NCBI RefSeq assembly: GCF_921293095.1
Contig: NC_060259.1
Location: 3,782,001-3,846,000 of the forward strand
Length of the DNA: 64,000 nt
Direction of reading: 5' to 3'
Source of the DNA: Ischnura elegans
Lineage: Eukaryota; Arthropoda; Insecta; Odonata; Coenagrionidae
Part shown: piece by piece, positions 23,493 to 35,514 of the stretch
How the letters are laid out: every line of letters begins with the position of its first letter
Position numbering within the stretch: the first letter of the stretch is position 1
Made by a program: the position numbers and the translations under genes
The notes under the pieces: model-generated
The model's database searches: none
The model's input: only the letters and a program-made list of their open reading frames with translations
Told to the model about the DNA's origin: nothing

Positions 23493-26400
23493 TCATTGAC
23501 CTTTAAAAAGAACCAGCTTATTCAATTTTTGCCTAACCACACATTTGTGGATGGCATCATTCACTCCTCTTGCCTCATGATGGCACCTCAATCTCATGTA
23601 AAACAATGAAATTAATTTTATCAATATAACAATATGGTTTCCCTCAAAAGACTGATCGTGTGTATGCTCATTAAGGGATGAAAATAATTGATTAGGTAAC
23701 ATCTTAGCCAGAACTTTACTGGTCAGGTTGTACAACACATTGCCATTAACCTTGCACATGCTGTGCTCCAAAAGAAATGTCTTTAATACCCTTTCAGAGC
23801 ATGCACAGACAGAAATTACATCATTGGATGGACAGATCAAGCCCCCTTTATTTTTTATATTGATGAGAAGGGGAATCGAGTCCTCACTATTTTTCCTCAA
23901 AACACCCAAACAATCTTCACAAGTAATTGAACATTCTATTTTTCTAATTACAAACCCTGCTATATACCTAATGATGTCATATTTAAATTCTGACACCTTC
24001 AACACATCAGGAACTCCTGCATAATTATGCTCTTCCATGATGTCAACTTGTTCCTCCACCATTATGCTCCTGACTGAGGAAATGTTCATGTTTTTTACCA
24101 CAGAGCATGTTAAAATGGGAACGTGGTCTATTGGCACACAATTTCCATTTTTGTTTTCCATCAGTTCCTTGTGCACTAAATTCTTTTTAAACGCACTTGC
24201 AAATTGACGGCAACTTGGGTTATTATTACAACCAAACATGGATCTGATAACACCAAAGAAAATTTCCAGGTGATCCTGGCTCAACTTATATGTTAATAAG
24301 TACTTCAAAATACATTCCCTTTCAACCCATTTTTCATAAATGGCCATGACACTAATCATGCAGACCCTCAAACCAACAAAACCAGTTTTTCTGGGGCTTG
24401 CACAAATATAAGTCCCATCTCCAAGCTTCAGCTTCTGGATGTAATCATCCATTTCACAGAAAAAACTTTTTGTCTCTACGTAATTCCGCACGTCAATGGG
24501 ACGTTTACTACCCTTATTGAAAATTGACCGAGAGTTTAAAACATCAAAAAGTCTGTTGAACATTTTTATAAATTTAATAGTTGCATTACAATTCTCAAAA
24601 CCAGCTATCTTTTTTACCTGGCAATAGGTCAATGCATCAGCTACTGAGTTGCTGAGTAGCTGAACAGCCAACTTCACCTTCATGATTTGCTGCCTATAAT
24701 TGATATGAACAGCCCTTAATTTATTGGCTACATGCAAACCTTCTTTTCTTTGCAGCTCCTCAAGAGACTCCAGAAGAGCCCACTGAATTGGTTGGCCTTC
24801 CCCATCAAATAAACATTTTTTGTCCCCAAATGTATTTCTGACCAGTTTCAGCATGTGACATGCATCAAGGAGTACAGATACTGGCTCCTGAGTGACTGGA
24901 TGTGGGAAAGAAGTTTTCAAGCTCGCATAATGCGTTAGATTGCAACCTAAGTTATTAGCCATGGAAAAATTGACACATGGACCATCAAATGTCATTGATG
25001 TGACCTTTAAATTAGGGTGATGTACCCACTCCAAGCATGATTTAACTAATGAGCATCGCTGTTCCCCGTTCATACCATCAATAAAAAAATATGCAATGGG
25101 TACCTTCCAACTACTATTGAGCCCAACAAGCATGAATACCAATGCCTCTTTAGCAACAGGCATTTGGTCATCCTCTGCAAAATTTCCTCCAAAACGAACA
25201 TAACCCCACGTCTCTTTCCCATCAAACTCCACAAACCTCCTCACAGACATTTCATCCATTACAAGATTACATAAAAGAGGAAAAGAATTTCTCTCAGCAG
25301 TCAAATGTAATAAATATTTGGCTTCCTTACAAAACCCAGGCATACAATCCACAGTTTCATACCATCTACTAAGGGTACGGGGATGTGGCAAGCAAGAATC
25401 AAAATTTTTGCGAACATAAGAATATGCCTTAGGGGAATAGTAGTTCAGAGTAAGAGCAAATGCTCTCAACTCCGGTGAATACTTTTGAGGCAGTTTCAAA
25501 CCATTGCTTTTCTTAATCTGGCGCATCAAAAGGTCTTTATTACCCTTTGAAACATTCTCTAGAAAAGTAGCATATTCATCATTGATGAGATTTTTCTTCT
25601 GCAGTTCATTAATAACATGCTGCAGGGTAGTAACCTTACTTTTAAGCCTACTCCTTGTTTGCCGTAGAGCCTTTAACTTCTTGTTCTTGGAAGCAAGTCT
25701 CCCCATGACACTCTTCAGCTTCAACGACAGGAATTTCTTCCTTGGTGTGTCAGGAACCACAGCTCTTATGTCCTCTTGAATTGCTGAGGATGGTCCTGGC
25801 TGAGGTACATCGGTCAGCACCACTTCATTTGGCTCAATCAATTCTTGAGCATGATCAGGCATATCTATCCTTGCTCTCTTTCTAGGTTGTCGTTTCACCT
25901 GTAATTGAGTATAAAAAAAATTAACTGCAATTCATTCTTTCTCATGGTCACATATCAATTGATGTAGCTCAATGGAAAGCACTTATTGTACCCTAACACA
26001 TCGTAAACTACACTTTAGATTCATATGTAATTCAACATCCAAAGGAACAATCATCATTGAAACTATAACCTACCTTCTAATATATGAAATTAGTTATTAA
26101 TGACTGAAGATCTTATTTATTTGGAATACTTAAGTTAGAGATAATGGTCACAATTATTGAAACATATACTATTGGACAGAAAAATAAATACAAATTCTTA
26201 TTTTAGCATTCAAAATTGGTTTTTCATGTAATTTACGGTGAACTTTGTAAAACATTCAAAATTATGCTGAGATTTTAGTGTTTTCAGGGTTCCCATTCTA
26301 ACTAAATTATAAAATTAATGCTTTTTCAGGTTTTCACTGTCTGAATGCCGTCAAATTCACGGTTTGTAGATAAAACGTTTTAGGTAGAAATATTGACCAC

Positions 26401-27696
26401 GTAGCAATCATTGGTTGCACGTTAAATACAAATTTAACAAACACGACAGACACCGTGAATGTAAACGCAGCAATTTAGGATGACATTAACAGCTTATTCA
26501 CGGTTTTAAGGTTTTCAAGGCTGAGTGGGAACCCTGGTTTTTGGCTTACTATCCCCTTGACGACTGTCAACATTGTTTATATTGTATGAATCCCTTTCTA
26601 AAGTAAAGTACTAATCCTTTTCTAAAGCGTAGTCACAAAATGAATCCTTTGTAATTGTCACTAAAAAGTTCAATAAGCTTTCTTTCACCCACTAACGTTC
26701 AAGGCCCAAGTCATTTTCAATGAAAAGAGAAATATATATATATATGCATTTTACGATGGTGAAGGTGGGTAAAATATAAAAGAACAAATACATTATCGGT
26801 ATACCGTTTTCCAGCAGTATCTACCACAATTTTACAATTTTCAACTTTGAGGTTGAGACCTAACTAGAAACATATCGACTACGATTGTAAAAGTACAACG
26901 AATTAAAAAAAGACCGTTTGATGTTTTGTTATCATCATAAGCCGTCACCGTTCACAGCGTGCTCCCCACACACTTACAATAAGTTATTTATATTTTATTT
27001 ACCTACCAACACCTGACATACCAATATTATTATTAACTAGATTTAAACTAGGAATAATTTATACGGTAAAACAAGGTTTGCCGGATCAGCTAGTACATCT
27101 ATAATATTAATAGGCACACTGAAAAAATAATTTATAGGAATGTAATATTTGTGATATGAAAACTCACAGATTCGTCTCCTTGCAGATATGAGGGAAATGC
27201 AGGAAATACTGATGGGACTACACCATCTCGAAGTCTCACGGTTGAAACAGATGTGCGGTCAAAATCTTGCTCTCTGAAGTGGTCAGAGCAGAGTGCACTT
27301 CTACTTGAAGGCACCCAATCCCTTCTTCGTATTGCCTGCACCCACTTGGCCCTTCGATCAGGATTCTTCGGAAGTCTAGCAGTAATAAAATTTAGATGAT
27401 AGCAATAACATAAGTAACTTCTGAATTTCGGCATTGGGGGGATTCAATTGAACTACATTCGTCAAAATGAGAATTTTAGCAGTTTAGAATGACCTTAGGC
27501 TTTAAGCATTTTCATTGGGTAAATATTTCGTTTACATTAGCAAATCATTTAATGGAAACATAAATTTACACAAAACTACAGGGTAGAAATTAATAAAAAC
27601 TTAATTTTTTGCAATTTCTACTTACACGTGAAATGTGACTCCGGGCTTCCTTGCTTCACTTCGGTTGGTGCAACCAAAAGCTGAACACGTAACCAT
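23493..27696 (-). CDS. THAP9-like / P-element-type transposase, three exons, apparently intact
   Basis: Exons on the minus strand are 27696-27626 (71 nt), 27375-27168 (208 nt) and 25898-23493 (2406 nt). Donors are GTAAGT and GTGAGT, the acceptors end TAG and CAG, and the frame is kept across both joins, giving about 894 residues (human THAP9 is about 900). Residues 1-85 form a THAP C2CH zinc finger (MVTCSAFGC..., TFH, W, LCSDHF). A coiled, basic linker follows. The RNase H-like core has Asp near 308 (NLVMDEMS), Asp near 398 (MTFDGP) and Glu near 638 (QDHLEIFFG), the catalytic trio of P transposases. The THAP finger binds DNA and the core cuts it (family knowledge). I found no terminal inverted repeats around it, so it may be a domesticated gene or a P element whose ends I could not see. 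Confidence 0.92.
26285..26536. mobile_element. 252-bp MITE in intron 2 of the THAP9-like gene
   Basis: Inverted ends CAGGGTTCCCATTC and, read inverted, CAGGGTTCCCACTC, a hAT-like start. Inside are TTCACGG / CCGTGAA pairs. No clean 8-bp duplication; it is probably old. Confidence 0.8.
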
Positions 27697-28194
27697 TGCG
27701 ATGGTTCTTGATAAACCATAAATATCGAGGAACTAAATATACTCTACAAGGAATATAACCTTAACTCCAAGAAGGACCACTGTGAATTGAAGATAACAGG
27801 CAACACTACCTCGCGACTTCGCATTCACGGAAGAAATGGCGGAATTTATCAAGGAGACAAGTGAAGGGGATGACGCGCACGAGCGTAGCAAGATGGCCGA
27901 TATTTGCCACGGGAGGCGGGGGTCTCCAGCGACTCCATATTCTTCTAAGCTCCTTGCCTTTTTGGCATACCTGACGCCAGCGCCACTGTGACGAATACGG
28001 CCAACGTCAAACTACTATTCTAAATACACCCTCAACTGTTTTTTCTCAATGGAATCCAGCGGTAAAAGGCGATATAAATGAAGTAAAAGCGATCATATAG
28101 GTATACTGTCTATTTATAAATTATTACAGGTAAATAAAGTGCAATTTAATACTAATTATAGCGATAAATTCCAAAAAATGCAAATAGGTGACAC
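27697..28194. other. 5' flank of the THAP9-like gene
   Basis: GC-richer than its surroundings around 27830-27980 and including a GATGGCCGATATTTG stretch; a plausible promoter region. No TATA box or terminal repeat can be assigned with confidence. Confidence 0.35.
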
Positions 28195-28377
28195 AAAAAT
28201 CGGGCATGTAAACATTTAAATCTGGGCTATTGGAAAGAGGATTACCTTCAGGCATACCTCAGTTTTCATTGTAAACATGAAAATATAAAAATATATCCTT
28301 AGAATGCAAAATATACTGAGAACTTTTGCTATTGGAGATAAGATAACCTTCAGGCATACCTCAGTTTTCATTGTAAA
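28195..28377 (-). repeat. Satellite monomers, left of the Copia insertion
   Basis: About two units of roughly 95-110 bp carry GATAACCTTCAGGCATACCTCAG-type sequence in minus orientation. The array continues directly at 35850 after the Copia element, sharing the GTAAA target duplication. Confidence 0.85.
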
Positions 28378-28573
28378 TGTTGGATATATGTGTGGTACAT
28401 CTATATTGCGCAAAACTGTTGATGCGCATGCGCACGTTGGTGTGCGCACGTTGGTGTACGCACGTTGGTGTGCGCACGTTGGTGTACTCACGTTGGTGAC
28501 GCACGGTAGTTGGCGGGAGTGCCAGTCTCGGTCAGTCTCTCGCAGTTACTCTGTATGTGTTGGTATGTGAGCC
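28378..28573 (+). repeat. 5' LTR of the Copia element, first part
   Basis: Starts TGTTGGATATATGTG. It contains five 14-bp units of CGCACGTTGGTGTG type (28434-28500). It ends with TGTGAGCC, the duplicated hAT target site; the remainder resumes at 31392. Confidence 0.95.
28434..28500 (+). repeat. 14-bp minisatellite in the LTR (five units)
   Basis: Units of CGCACGTTGGTGTG with the last base alternating G or A. The same array lies in the 3' LTR at 35580-35646. It sits in the presumed U3 region, so it may act as an enhancer (inference). Confidence 0.9.
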
Positions 28574-31383
28574 CAGGGATGTGATCCGGTACGAAACTTT
28601 ACGTTTAGTGCCCGGTCCGAAAAGGCACGAAATCGTTTCGTGCCTTTTCGGACCGGGCACTAAACGATCCGATTCATTTCGGACCAGGCTGGCACGAAAC
28701 TTTTCACTTTTAAAATTTTAGGATACCATACACTTTATTTTCCGCCTCGTATAGTTTCGTGCCGGGTGGCACGAAATTATCCGAAAAAGCGGTTAAAGTG
28801 CCAGACCGCGCGTATGTGCCGCGCGGGGTTTAAGAAAGGGACCGATGCGGACACAAAAGACCAGCTTAGTGGATGTTCTTCTAGCCCAGGCCTTTCCTCG
28901 AACTGAACGACCCTTTTCTATCCCCTCTGCGCGGTCATCCACTGCTATTAGAGTTGTTTGTTCCAAAAATATATTCGTAGCTTACCTTATATTTCTGAAG
29001 TTAGAAATGAAGTCTTCATTTTTCGCTCATCACATGAAAATTTCAATCGGAGTTCTAGCGTTAATTTCAACGGAGTTCATTTCAGTTTCAAATCATCCGA
29101 TATGGAATAGAAATATTCTAAATCCGTCAACATGATCGTTAGAACTTCGCTTAAAATTTCTTCACGCTCAGAAAAACCCAGGGAATTCATCTTACATTAA
29201 ATAATCGATGGGAACAGCAAATACATGATTCTATAAAACACGACTATTTCAGTGAATTGACCGTGGACTAGCACTGTGAAGCAGTCTTTTAATCCTTCGA
29301 GGGTCGGACTGGGCAGAGGAAAAGGATCGGAGTGGCGTCCCGCTGAGTTGCGTCCCTGTCTTAGGGCAGTTGCGAACCTTTGCTTTCCTTCGACGCGAGA
29401 GTGCTCATTACAGAGGAGTACAAAAGATTTTCAAGGAACTCATAATGCCGGAACTTCCATGGGGCTCCGGCGCGAAAGATTTAACAAATAATCCCAAATT
29501 TTAATTTGTTCCAAAAACATTATTAAAATAAATATTAATATTATTTAGTCTTATTTTATAATATACATGCTATTTTTCAACCATGGATGTCTACTACCGT
29601 GTGAGACGATTCAGTCCATTAATTTTTTTATTTAAAGAAAATAAAAATGCTTTTTACGCAGATAGAATCCATCAACGTTAATTTTTTACCGTTAATTTAT
29701 CCGATTTCCGCGCTAATTTTCTATGAGCGCTCACTATGTCACTAAGGCACTGTAATATCAGGATTAATTTTTCATTATGTAAACTATTAATTAGTGCTCT
29801 GTCAAACGGTTAGAAGAACTTTCATAAAAGGTGTCAACAATAATGACATCACACTTTTTGATAGTTCGAACGTGATCACGATCCGCTTTCGTACGACACA
29901 ACAGCCTCCCAGTTTCATCACCTCATAATATTTAACCGGGAAAGCAAAAGAATAACTTTTTGCATAGTAATTTTTTGATGTAACTATTATGAGAGATGAC
30001 ATCAAGAACGGGATAGTTTCTTCAAGGAAGGGTGAAAGAGAAGAGTCATTTTTCGTTATCAATTTGTTGGCAACTGGTCTACAACAATAAAACTGTTTGC
30101 ATTTTCCACAGTATTTATTTACCATTTAATGCATTTCAACTCCGTGGACAACTCTCGGAAATTTACTGTACAAAAATACAGACATATTCCCACCTTCTCC
30201 GATGGGGTGTTCGAAATGCTCAAATTTATGATCTACTTCGGACAGGTAAGAAGAAAGGTCGCCACCTGAATAAAATAATTAGAGTATAACAGTTGCTGGC
30301 AATCACAAAATGATTCATTTCTCCCTGCAAAACACCTGATAAACTCGTAGCATAAATGTAAATTTGCAAAGGAGTGCAGTGCAAAGTCAAATGAATGCTG
30401 AAATTCTATTCAGAGTTTGCATTAGAGGTAATTCATCTAGAGGGAAAGGAAAAAAGATTGGACGTTTTAGAGGAATGTTGCATTGTACAGTCTCATGAAA
30501 TTAATTTATTAAATGGTCAACTTTTTGAAAACCATCCACGTCTTCTCAGCATTCCATTCTCAAATAAAGATACTACTACCCCAGACCGTTACCTTCCGTA
30601 AAATTGTCCAATTTCAATTCTCATACTTGGTTTATTTTTCGCCTTCTCCAATCCTTAGCCGCTCACTTCTCGCGTTGGAAACCCCAACTCCCTTCCACCT
30701 TATTTTATCCTTTCCTTGCGCTTCTCGTCTCTCCTAATAACCCCTTGTATATTCCGTCTCATTATCCCCAGACGCCACAGAACCCTGACCACTTCAATTA
30801 CCTCTTTAACTATGTCTTCACCCGATGCCCAAACCTTCTCAAACAATGCAAAATGCAAAAAAATGCCAAAAATGCCAAACTTTCTAAAACAACTCCTTGA
30901 ACCTTTCTTTATGAGTGGACAACCCCAGCATATGCCCTATAATCCCTCAATAGAGTCCCGAAAACGGACGTTCTCCCGCCCCTTTCCTTTTTCTCCCGCG
31001 GGGAATTCCCCAGCTTGCTACCTCATTTGAGTGGCCAATGACCTTTCCTTCTCTTTCCCTCCATTCCGTCTTTCCTAGAATTTTTATAGATAAATGTTCT
31101 TCCTCTCCAGCCCCTCTCCGCCTTTGAGTGAGTGAGATGAAAGATCCGAAACTATATTGCACTATATGGCACGAAACTATGGTGCCTTTTCGGATCGGCA
31201 CTTTTTTCCGTAAAGTGCCATTTCGGGCTTGAGGAGGTTTCGTGCCATCGCATTTCGTGCAATTTCGGTTTAGTGCCTTTTCGGTTTCGTGCCTTTTCGG
31301 TTTAGTGCCTTAAAGTGGAAGCGGTCCGAAACTATTGAAATTTCGTGCTTTAAAGTGCTTTTTCGTATCGGATCACATCCCTG
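28574..31383. mobile_element. Non-autonomous hAT element inside the Copia 5' LTR
   Basis: An exact 8-bp duplication, TGTGAGCC, lies at 28566-28573 and 31384-31391. Inverted ends are CAGGGATGTGATCCG. Removing the element and one duplication restores a 326-bp LTR identical to the 3' one. Both ends carry many GGCACGAAA / TTTCGTGCC motifs, including an inverted pair at 28602-28666. The 2.8-kb interior has no transposase ORF; 30600-30900 is C/T-rich and unrecognised. Confidence 0.95.
28602..28666. repeat. 31-bp-arm hairpin in the hAT subterminal region
   Basis: CGTTTAGTGCCCGG...GCACGAAA and its exact complement are separated by the three bases TCG. It holds two copies of the family's GGCACGAAA motif in opposite orientation. 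Confidence 0.9.
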
Positions 31384-31391
31384 TGTGAGCC

Positions 31392-31521
31392 TGGTGTGTT
31401 ACCATGGGCCCAGGGGGCCATGGTGTGTAGCAAGGGAATGTATTTTCTTTGTTGGCAATAAAGCCCAATTACTTAATCAATTAAGTTTTACTCAAATCTG
31501 TTAACCCGAGAAACCTGAACA
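31392..31521 (+). repeat. 5' LTR of the Copia element, second part
   Basis: Resumes at TGGTGTGTTACC and ends ...CCTGAACA. It includes an AATAAA (CAATAAAGCCC) that would serve as the polyadenylation signal. It is the same as 35720-35849. Confidence 0.95.
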
Positions 31522-31533
31522 TGGTAGCAGAAG
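31522..31533 (+). other. Primer binding site (initiator Met tRNA type)
   Basis: TGGTAGCAGAAG directly follows the LTR. The first ten bases are complementary to the usual 3' end of insect initiator Met tRNA (…TCTGCTACCA), the common primer for Copia elements. Confidence 0.75.
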
Positions 31534-31582
31534 TCCGTGGTTCACGTGGTGGTTTCTTGGTTATTGTACGAGTGACGGTAAA

Positions 31583-34500
31583 ATGGCGAAGTACGGTGAT
31601 TTGGTTATACCGGTGTTTGACGGAGAAGAATACGGTATGTGGAAGAAACGTGTGACATTATTTTTGAAACTTAAAAAGTGTGACAATGTCATAATGAGAG
31701 GAAAAGTTTCATCGGACAAAGAGGATTGGGATGAAAATGATTTAAAGGCAATGAACTATATATACGGCGCTATTTCAAATAAGCAATTGGAATTTGTATG
31801 TGATAAAACGACGGCGTACGATATAATTAAGAAGTTCGATAGTTTATATCTGAAAGAGTCAACAGCACTGCAGATTGTGTGTAGAAATAAATTGGAAAGA
31901 CTGAGACTTAGAGATTACAGTGACTCGGCGAAATTTTTCAGTGACTTTGAAAAATTGGTAAATGAGTTGAAAACCGCTGGCGCGAGTGTTTCAGAGAAGG
32001 AAAAATTAAATTATATGTTGAACACGTTGCCTGACTCGTACAGTTACATTGGTGATTTAATTGACACGTTAAAAGTAGAGGATCAAACAGCTGACTATGT
32101 GAGGAATAAAATTCAAATGGCCGAGTTGAAAAATCAAAGATGCGAGACTTCGGCTAGGAAAAGCAACGCATTCGCGGCGGATAGAAATAGGCAAGAGCGA
32201 ACATGCTTCCAATGTGGTGAAGTGGGACATATACGAAGAGATTGCAGAAGTAGTGGACAAATGACAAGTAGCAGAGGCACATGGCGTTCATCACGATGCA
32301 GACAAGGATCCGGAAGAAGAGGCTTCGTAAGGGGGCGTGGCAGCTTTCATCGCGGGCAGCGCGGAGTATGGCACGGAGCATGCGCAGACCAAGGACAGAA
32401 GAATGAAGAATACAGCGCATGGCTTACAACGGTTGCTCATCGTGCGGTGCATAACACTGAGATAAGTAATGTAGATCGTAATGAAATAAAGTGGCTTCTT
32501 GATAGTGGCTGTACAGACCACATCATTAATGATGATAGATATTTTGATAAATGCATTGTTCTGAAGCAACCCATAAATGTTCATTTGGGTAATAATGAAA
32601 TTCTAAAAGCCACAAAAATCGGAAATGTGTTAAGTTATTTTGATGCATTTGGCAAGAAGAATTTAGTTAATATGAAGAATGTATTGTATGTTAAAGATAT
32701 GCAATCAAACCTGATTAGCTACAGCAAAATAACTGTGGGTAATACAATTGTTTCTAAAGGCAAAATGACCAAAATTATTGATTTTAAAGGTAATGTTACA
32801 GCAGTAGCTTTGGAAGTGAATGGTTTATACATTATGAAAAGCAAAGTAAAATCAGGAACTTTGGTAAATGTTGCAAATAAAAGTGTTGATTCTATGACTC
32901 TAAAGGAAAAATGGCATCGTTTATTGGGACATGTAAATTTTAAATATTTAAATACTTTGGTGAAAAATCAGCTGCTGGACGGTATTCCGAGTGAACTTGA
33001 ATCAGACTTTTTGAAATGTAAATTATGTATTGAAAACAAAATGAGTAATGTTCCATTTAAGAATAATAGGAACAGAGCAAAAGATATTTTAGAAATTGTT
33101 CATACTGATGTTTGTGGACCTTTCCAAACCACAGGTCTTAAAGGTGAAAAATATTTTGTTTCTTTCATTGATGATTATAGTAAGATTGCTAAAGTTTATA
33201 CGATGAAATCTAAAACTGAAGTGTTTGATTGTCTTGTTGAATTTGTGAATGAATGTGAAAATCTTACAGGTAAAAGGGTAAAATTTTTGAGATGTGATAA
33301 TGGGAAGGAGTATTTGAATGGTGACATTTATAATTTTACCAGAGAGAGAGGTATTGTAATTAACAATTGTCCATCATATGTACATGAACTGAATGGAACA
33401 GCGGAACGGTTTAACAGGACCATAATGAATATGGCACGTTGTTTGTTAGCAGAAGCAAATGTGCACAAAAGGTATTGGCCAGAAATTATATTTACTGCAA
33501 CGTATTTGAAAAATCGTACATTAGCCAATACTATTGAAAGAAAAACTCCCTATGAGATATTTTTCGGTAAGAAACCAGATGTTTCCAATTTACGTTTGTA
33601 CGGAAGTACTGTTTTTGTTAGAGTTCCAGAACAGAAAAGATCTTCAAAATGGGATAAAAAGGCAGATATGGGTATTTTAATTGGTTATAGTAATGTTGGA
33701 TACAGGGTACTAATAAATGGTACAGTCATAGTAGCACGGCATGTAGATATTGTAGAAGAAAATGTTGTATGTATTGGATTAAATGAGAATGAATCTGATC
33801 ATGAGGACAATGAAAACAGTGATTTGAAAGATGAAAGTAACGATAGTTCTGAAAATGAATCATTAGAGTCAGACACTAAGAGGGAAGCTGAAATTCGTAG
33901 ATCTCAACGAGACAGGAATCCTCCTAAGAAACTTGATGATTATTATGTGTACAATAGCGGTATATTTGTAAATATGTGCAGAACGGATGTACCAAATACA
34001 TTTGAGGAGGCGATTGAGTCCAACGAGAGTAAATTATGGAAAAAGGCAATGAATAAAGAGATTGATTGTTTAATTAAAAATAACACTTGGAAATTGGTCA
34101 AAAATATTAAAAATAAAGTCTTAGATGTTAAATGGGTGTATACAAAAAAAACTGATGGTACTTATAAGGCCAGATTAGTTGTGAGAGGTTTCCAGCAAAC
34201 CGATGAAATTGATGATATTTATTCTCCCGTAGCAAGAATGCAGACATTAAAAATTCTTTTGTCATATTGTTGTCAGATGGGTTTAGAAGTTGACCAAATG
34301 GATGTGGAAACTGCTTTTTTAAATGGCAAGGTCACTTCTGAAGTTTATGTTAAACAACCAAAAGGCTATGAAGATGGTACAAAAAGAGTATGTAAATTGT
34401 TCAAAGCTTTATATGGTTTAAGAGAAAGTCCAAGAGCTTGGTATGAATGCCTTGATGAATTTTTGGCAAATTTAGGTTTTAAAAGAAGTGATATTGATTC

Positions 34501-35494
34501 CTGCTTATATTCTCTTAGAAATGGAAAAGATTCTATTTATTTATTAATTTTTGTTGATGATTTATTAATTTGTGGTGCAAATAAGAAAGAAATACAGAAA
34601 GTTAAAGTCTTACTATCTGAAAAATTTAAAATGAAAGATCTTGGGAAAGTTAAAGAGTATCTTGGGATTACCATTGAATATGAGTCCCACAAGCATGAAT
34701 TGAAATTAAATCAAACCAAGTATATTGAATCATTGGTTAAGAAATATAATTTAGAAAATAGTAAATTGTACAATACACCAATGGAAGTAAACTTAAAAAT
34801 TGAGAAGGCGGATATCTGTGACAAAAACATTAAATTCAGAAATTTAATTGGTGCCTTATTATATATAAGTTCAGCTACAAGGCCTGACATAAGTTTCAGC
34901 GTTAATTACTTAAGTAGATATCAAAATTGTTATAATGAAACGCATTTTAAGTATGCTTTAAGAATTTTGAAATATTTAATTTTAACAAAGGATTTGAAAT
35001 TATGTTACAAAATGAATGATTGTGTAAATATTATTGATTGTTATGTTGATGCTGATTGGGCAGGTGATTATTTGGATAGGAAATCCACAACAGGTTATGT
35101 TATAAGATTATTTGGGAATGTTGTATATTGGAAATCGAAAAAGCAAAAGTCTGTGACGAAAGCTTCAACTTTTGCAGAGTATGTAGCTTTGTCAGAAGCA
35201 GTGAGTGAATTAAAATTTATAAAAGAGTTATTGAGTACATTTGATGTACAATTAATAAAACCAATGAAGGTTTATGAAGATAATTCAGGTGCAATTGATA
35301 TTGCAAAGCATAGTAATTTTACTAAAAATTCAAAGCATATTGAGGTACACTACCATTATGTGCATGAATGTGTTAGGGAAGGTATGATTGATATTGTCAA
35401 GGTAAATTCAGAGGATAATGTTGCTGATGTATTTACTAAATCCTTGTGTCGTCAAAAGTTTGAAAGTTTTCGAAATGTGTTGGGTTTGAATTAG
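31583..35494 (+). CDS. Copia Gag-Pol polyprotein, 1303 residues, intact
   Basis: A single ORF with the Copia order Gag-PR-IN-RT-RH. Gag occupies about residues 1-270, with a CCHC knuckle, CFQCGEVGHIRRDC, at 208-221. The protease motif DSGCTDH starts at 307. Integrase has an HHCC finger (HRLLGH...CKLC) and a catalytic triad at Asp509 (HTDVCGPF), Asp572 (RCDNGKEY) and Glu608 (NGTAERFNR), with the D-35-E spacing. The reverse transcriptase active site FVDD is at 990-993. RNase H starts near 1150 (YVDADWAGD, Asp1156). No stop or frameshift. The protein would make virus-like particles and insert new copies; no env-like frame follows. The ATG lies 62 bases after the LTR. Confidence 0.97.
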   Translation: MAKYGDLVIPVFDGEEYGMWKKRVTLFLKLKKCDNVIMRGKVSSDKEDWDENDLKAMNYIYGAISNKQLEFVCDKTTAYDIIKKFDSLYLKESTALQIVCRNKLERLRLRDYSDSAKFFSDFEKLVNELKTAGASVSEKEKLNYMLNTLPDSYSYIGDLIDTLKVEDQTADYVRNKIQMAELKNQRCETSARKSNAFAADRNRQERTCFQCGEVGHIRRDCRSSGQMTSSRGTWRSSRCRQGSGRRGFVRGRGSFHRGQRGVWHGACADQGQKNEEYSAWLTTVAHRAVHNTEISNVDRNEIKWLLDSGCTDHIINDDRYFDKCIVLKQPINVHLGNNEILKATKIGNVLSYFDAFGKKNLVNMKNVLYVKDMQSNLISYSKITVGNTIVSKGKMTKIIDFKGNVTAVALEVNGLYIMKSKVKSGTLVNVANKSVDSMTLKEKWHRLLGHVNFKYLNTLVKNQLLDGIPSELESDFLKCKLCIENKMSNVPFKNNRNRAKDILEIVHTDVCGPFQTTGLKGEKYFVSFIDDYSKIAKVYTMKSKTEVFDCLVEFVNECENLTGKRVKFLRCDNGKEYLNGDIYNFTRERGIVINNCPSYVHELNGTAERFNRTIMNMARCLLAEANVHKRYWPEIIFTATYLKNRTLANTIERKTPYEIFFGKKPDVSNLRLYGSTVFVRVPEQKRSSKWDKKADMGILIGYSNVGYRVLINGTVIVARHVDIVEENVVCIGLNENESDHEDNENSDLKDESNDSSENESLESDTKREAEIRRSQRDRNPPKKLDDYYVYNSGIFVNMCRTDVPNTFEEAIESNESKLWKKAMNKEIDCLIKNNTWKLVKNIKNKVLDVKWVYTKKTDGTYKARLVVRGFQQTDEIDDIYSPVARMQTLKILLSYCCQMGLEVDQMDVETAFLNGKVTSEVYVKQPKGYEDGTKRVCKLFKALYGLRESPRAWYECLDEFLANLGFKRSDIDSCLYSLRNGKDSIYLLIFVDDLLICGANKKEIQKVKVLLSEKFKMKDLGKVKEYLGITIEYESHKHELKLNQTKYIESLVKKYNLENSKLYNTPMEVNLKIEKADICDKNIKFRNLIGALLYISSATRPDISFSVNYLSRYQNCYNETHFKYALRILKYLILTKDLKLCYKMNDCVNIIDCYVDADWAGDYLDRKSTTGYVIRLFGNVVYWKSKKQKSVTKASTFAEYVALSEAVSELKFIKELLSTFDVQLIKPMKVYEDNSGAIDIAKHSNFTKNSKHIEVHYHYVHECVREGMIDIVKVNSEDNVADVFTKSLCRQKFESFRNVLGLN

Positions 35495-35514
35495 TGTAAG
35501 TGCAATATAGATGT

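Noticed and set aside
28304-28570. Frame across the Copia LTR (repeated at 35534-35716)
   Set aside because: The repeated RTLVYARWC-like peptide is the 14-bp LTR minisatellite read through.
32069-33528. Minus-strand frames inside the Copia ORF
   Set aside because: Shadows of the intact polyprotein.
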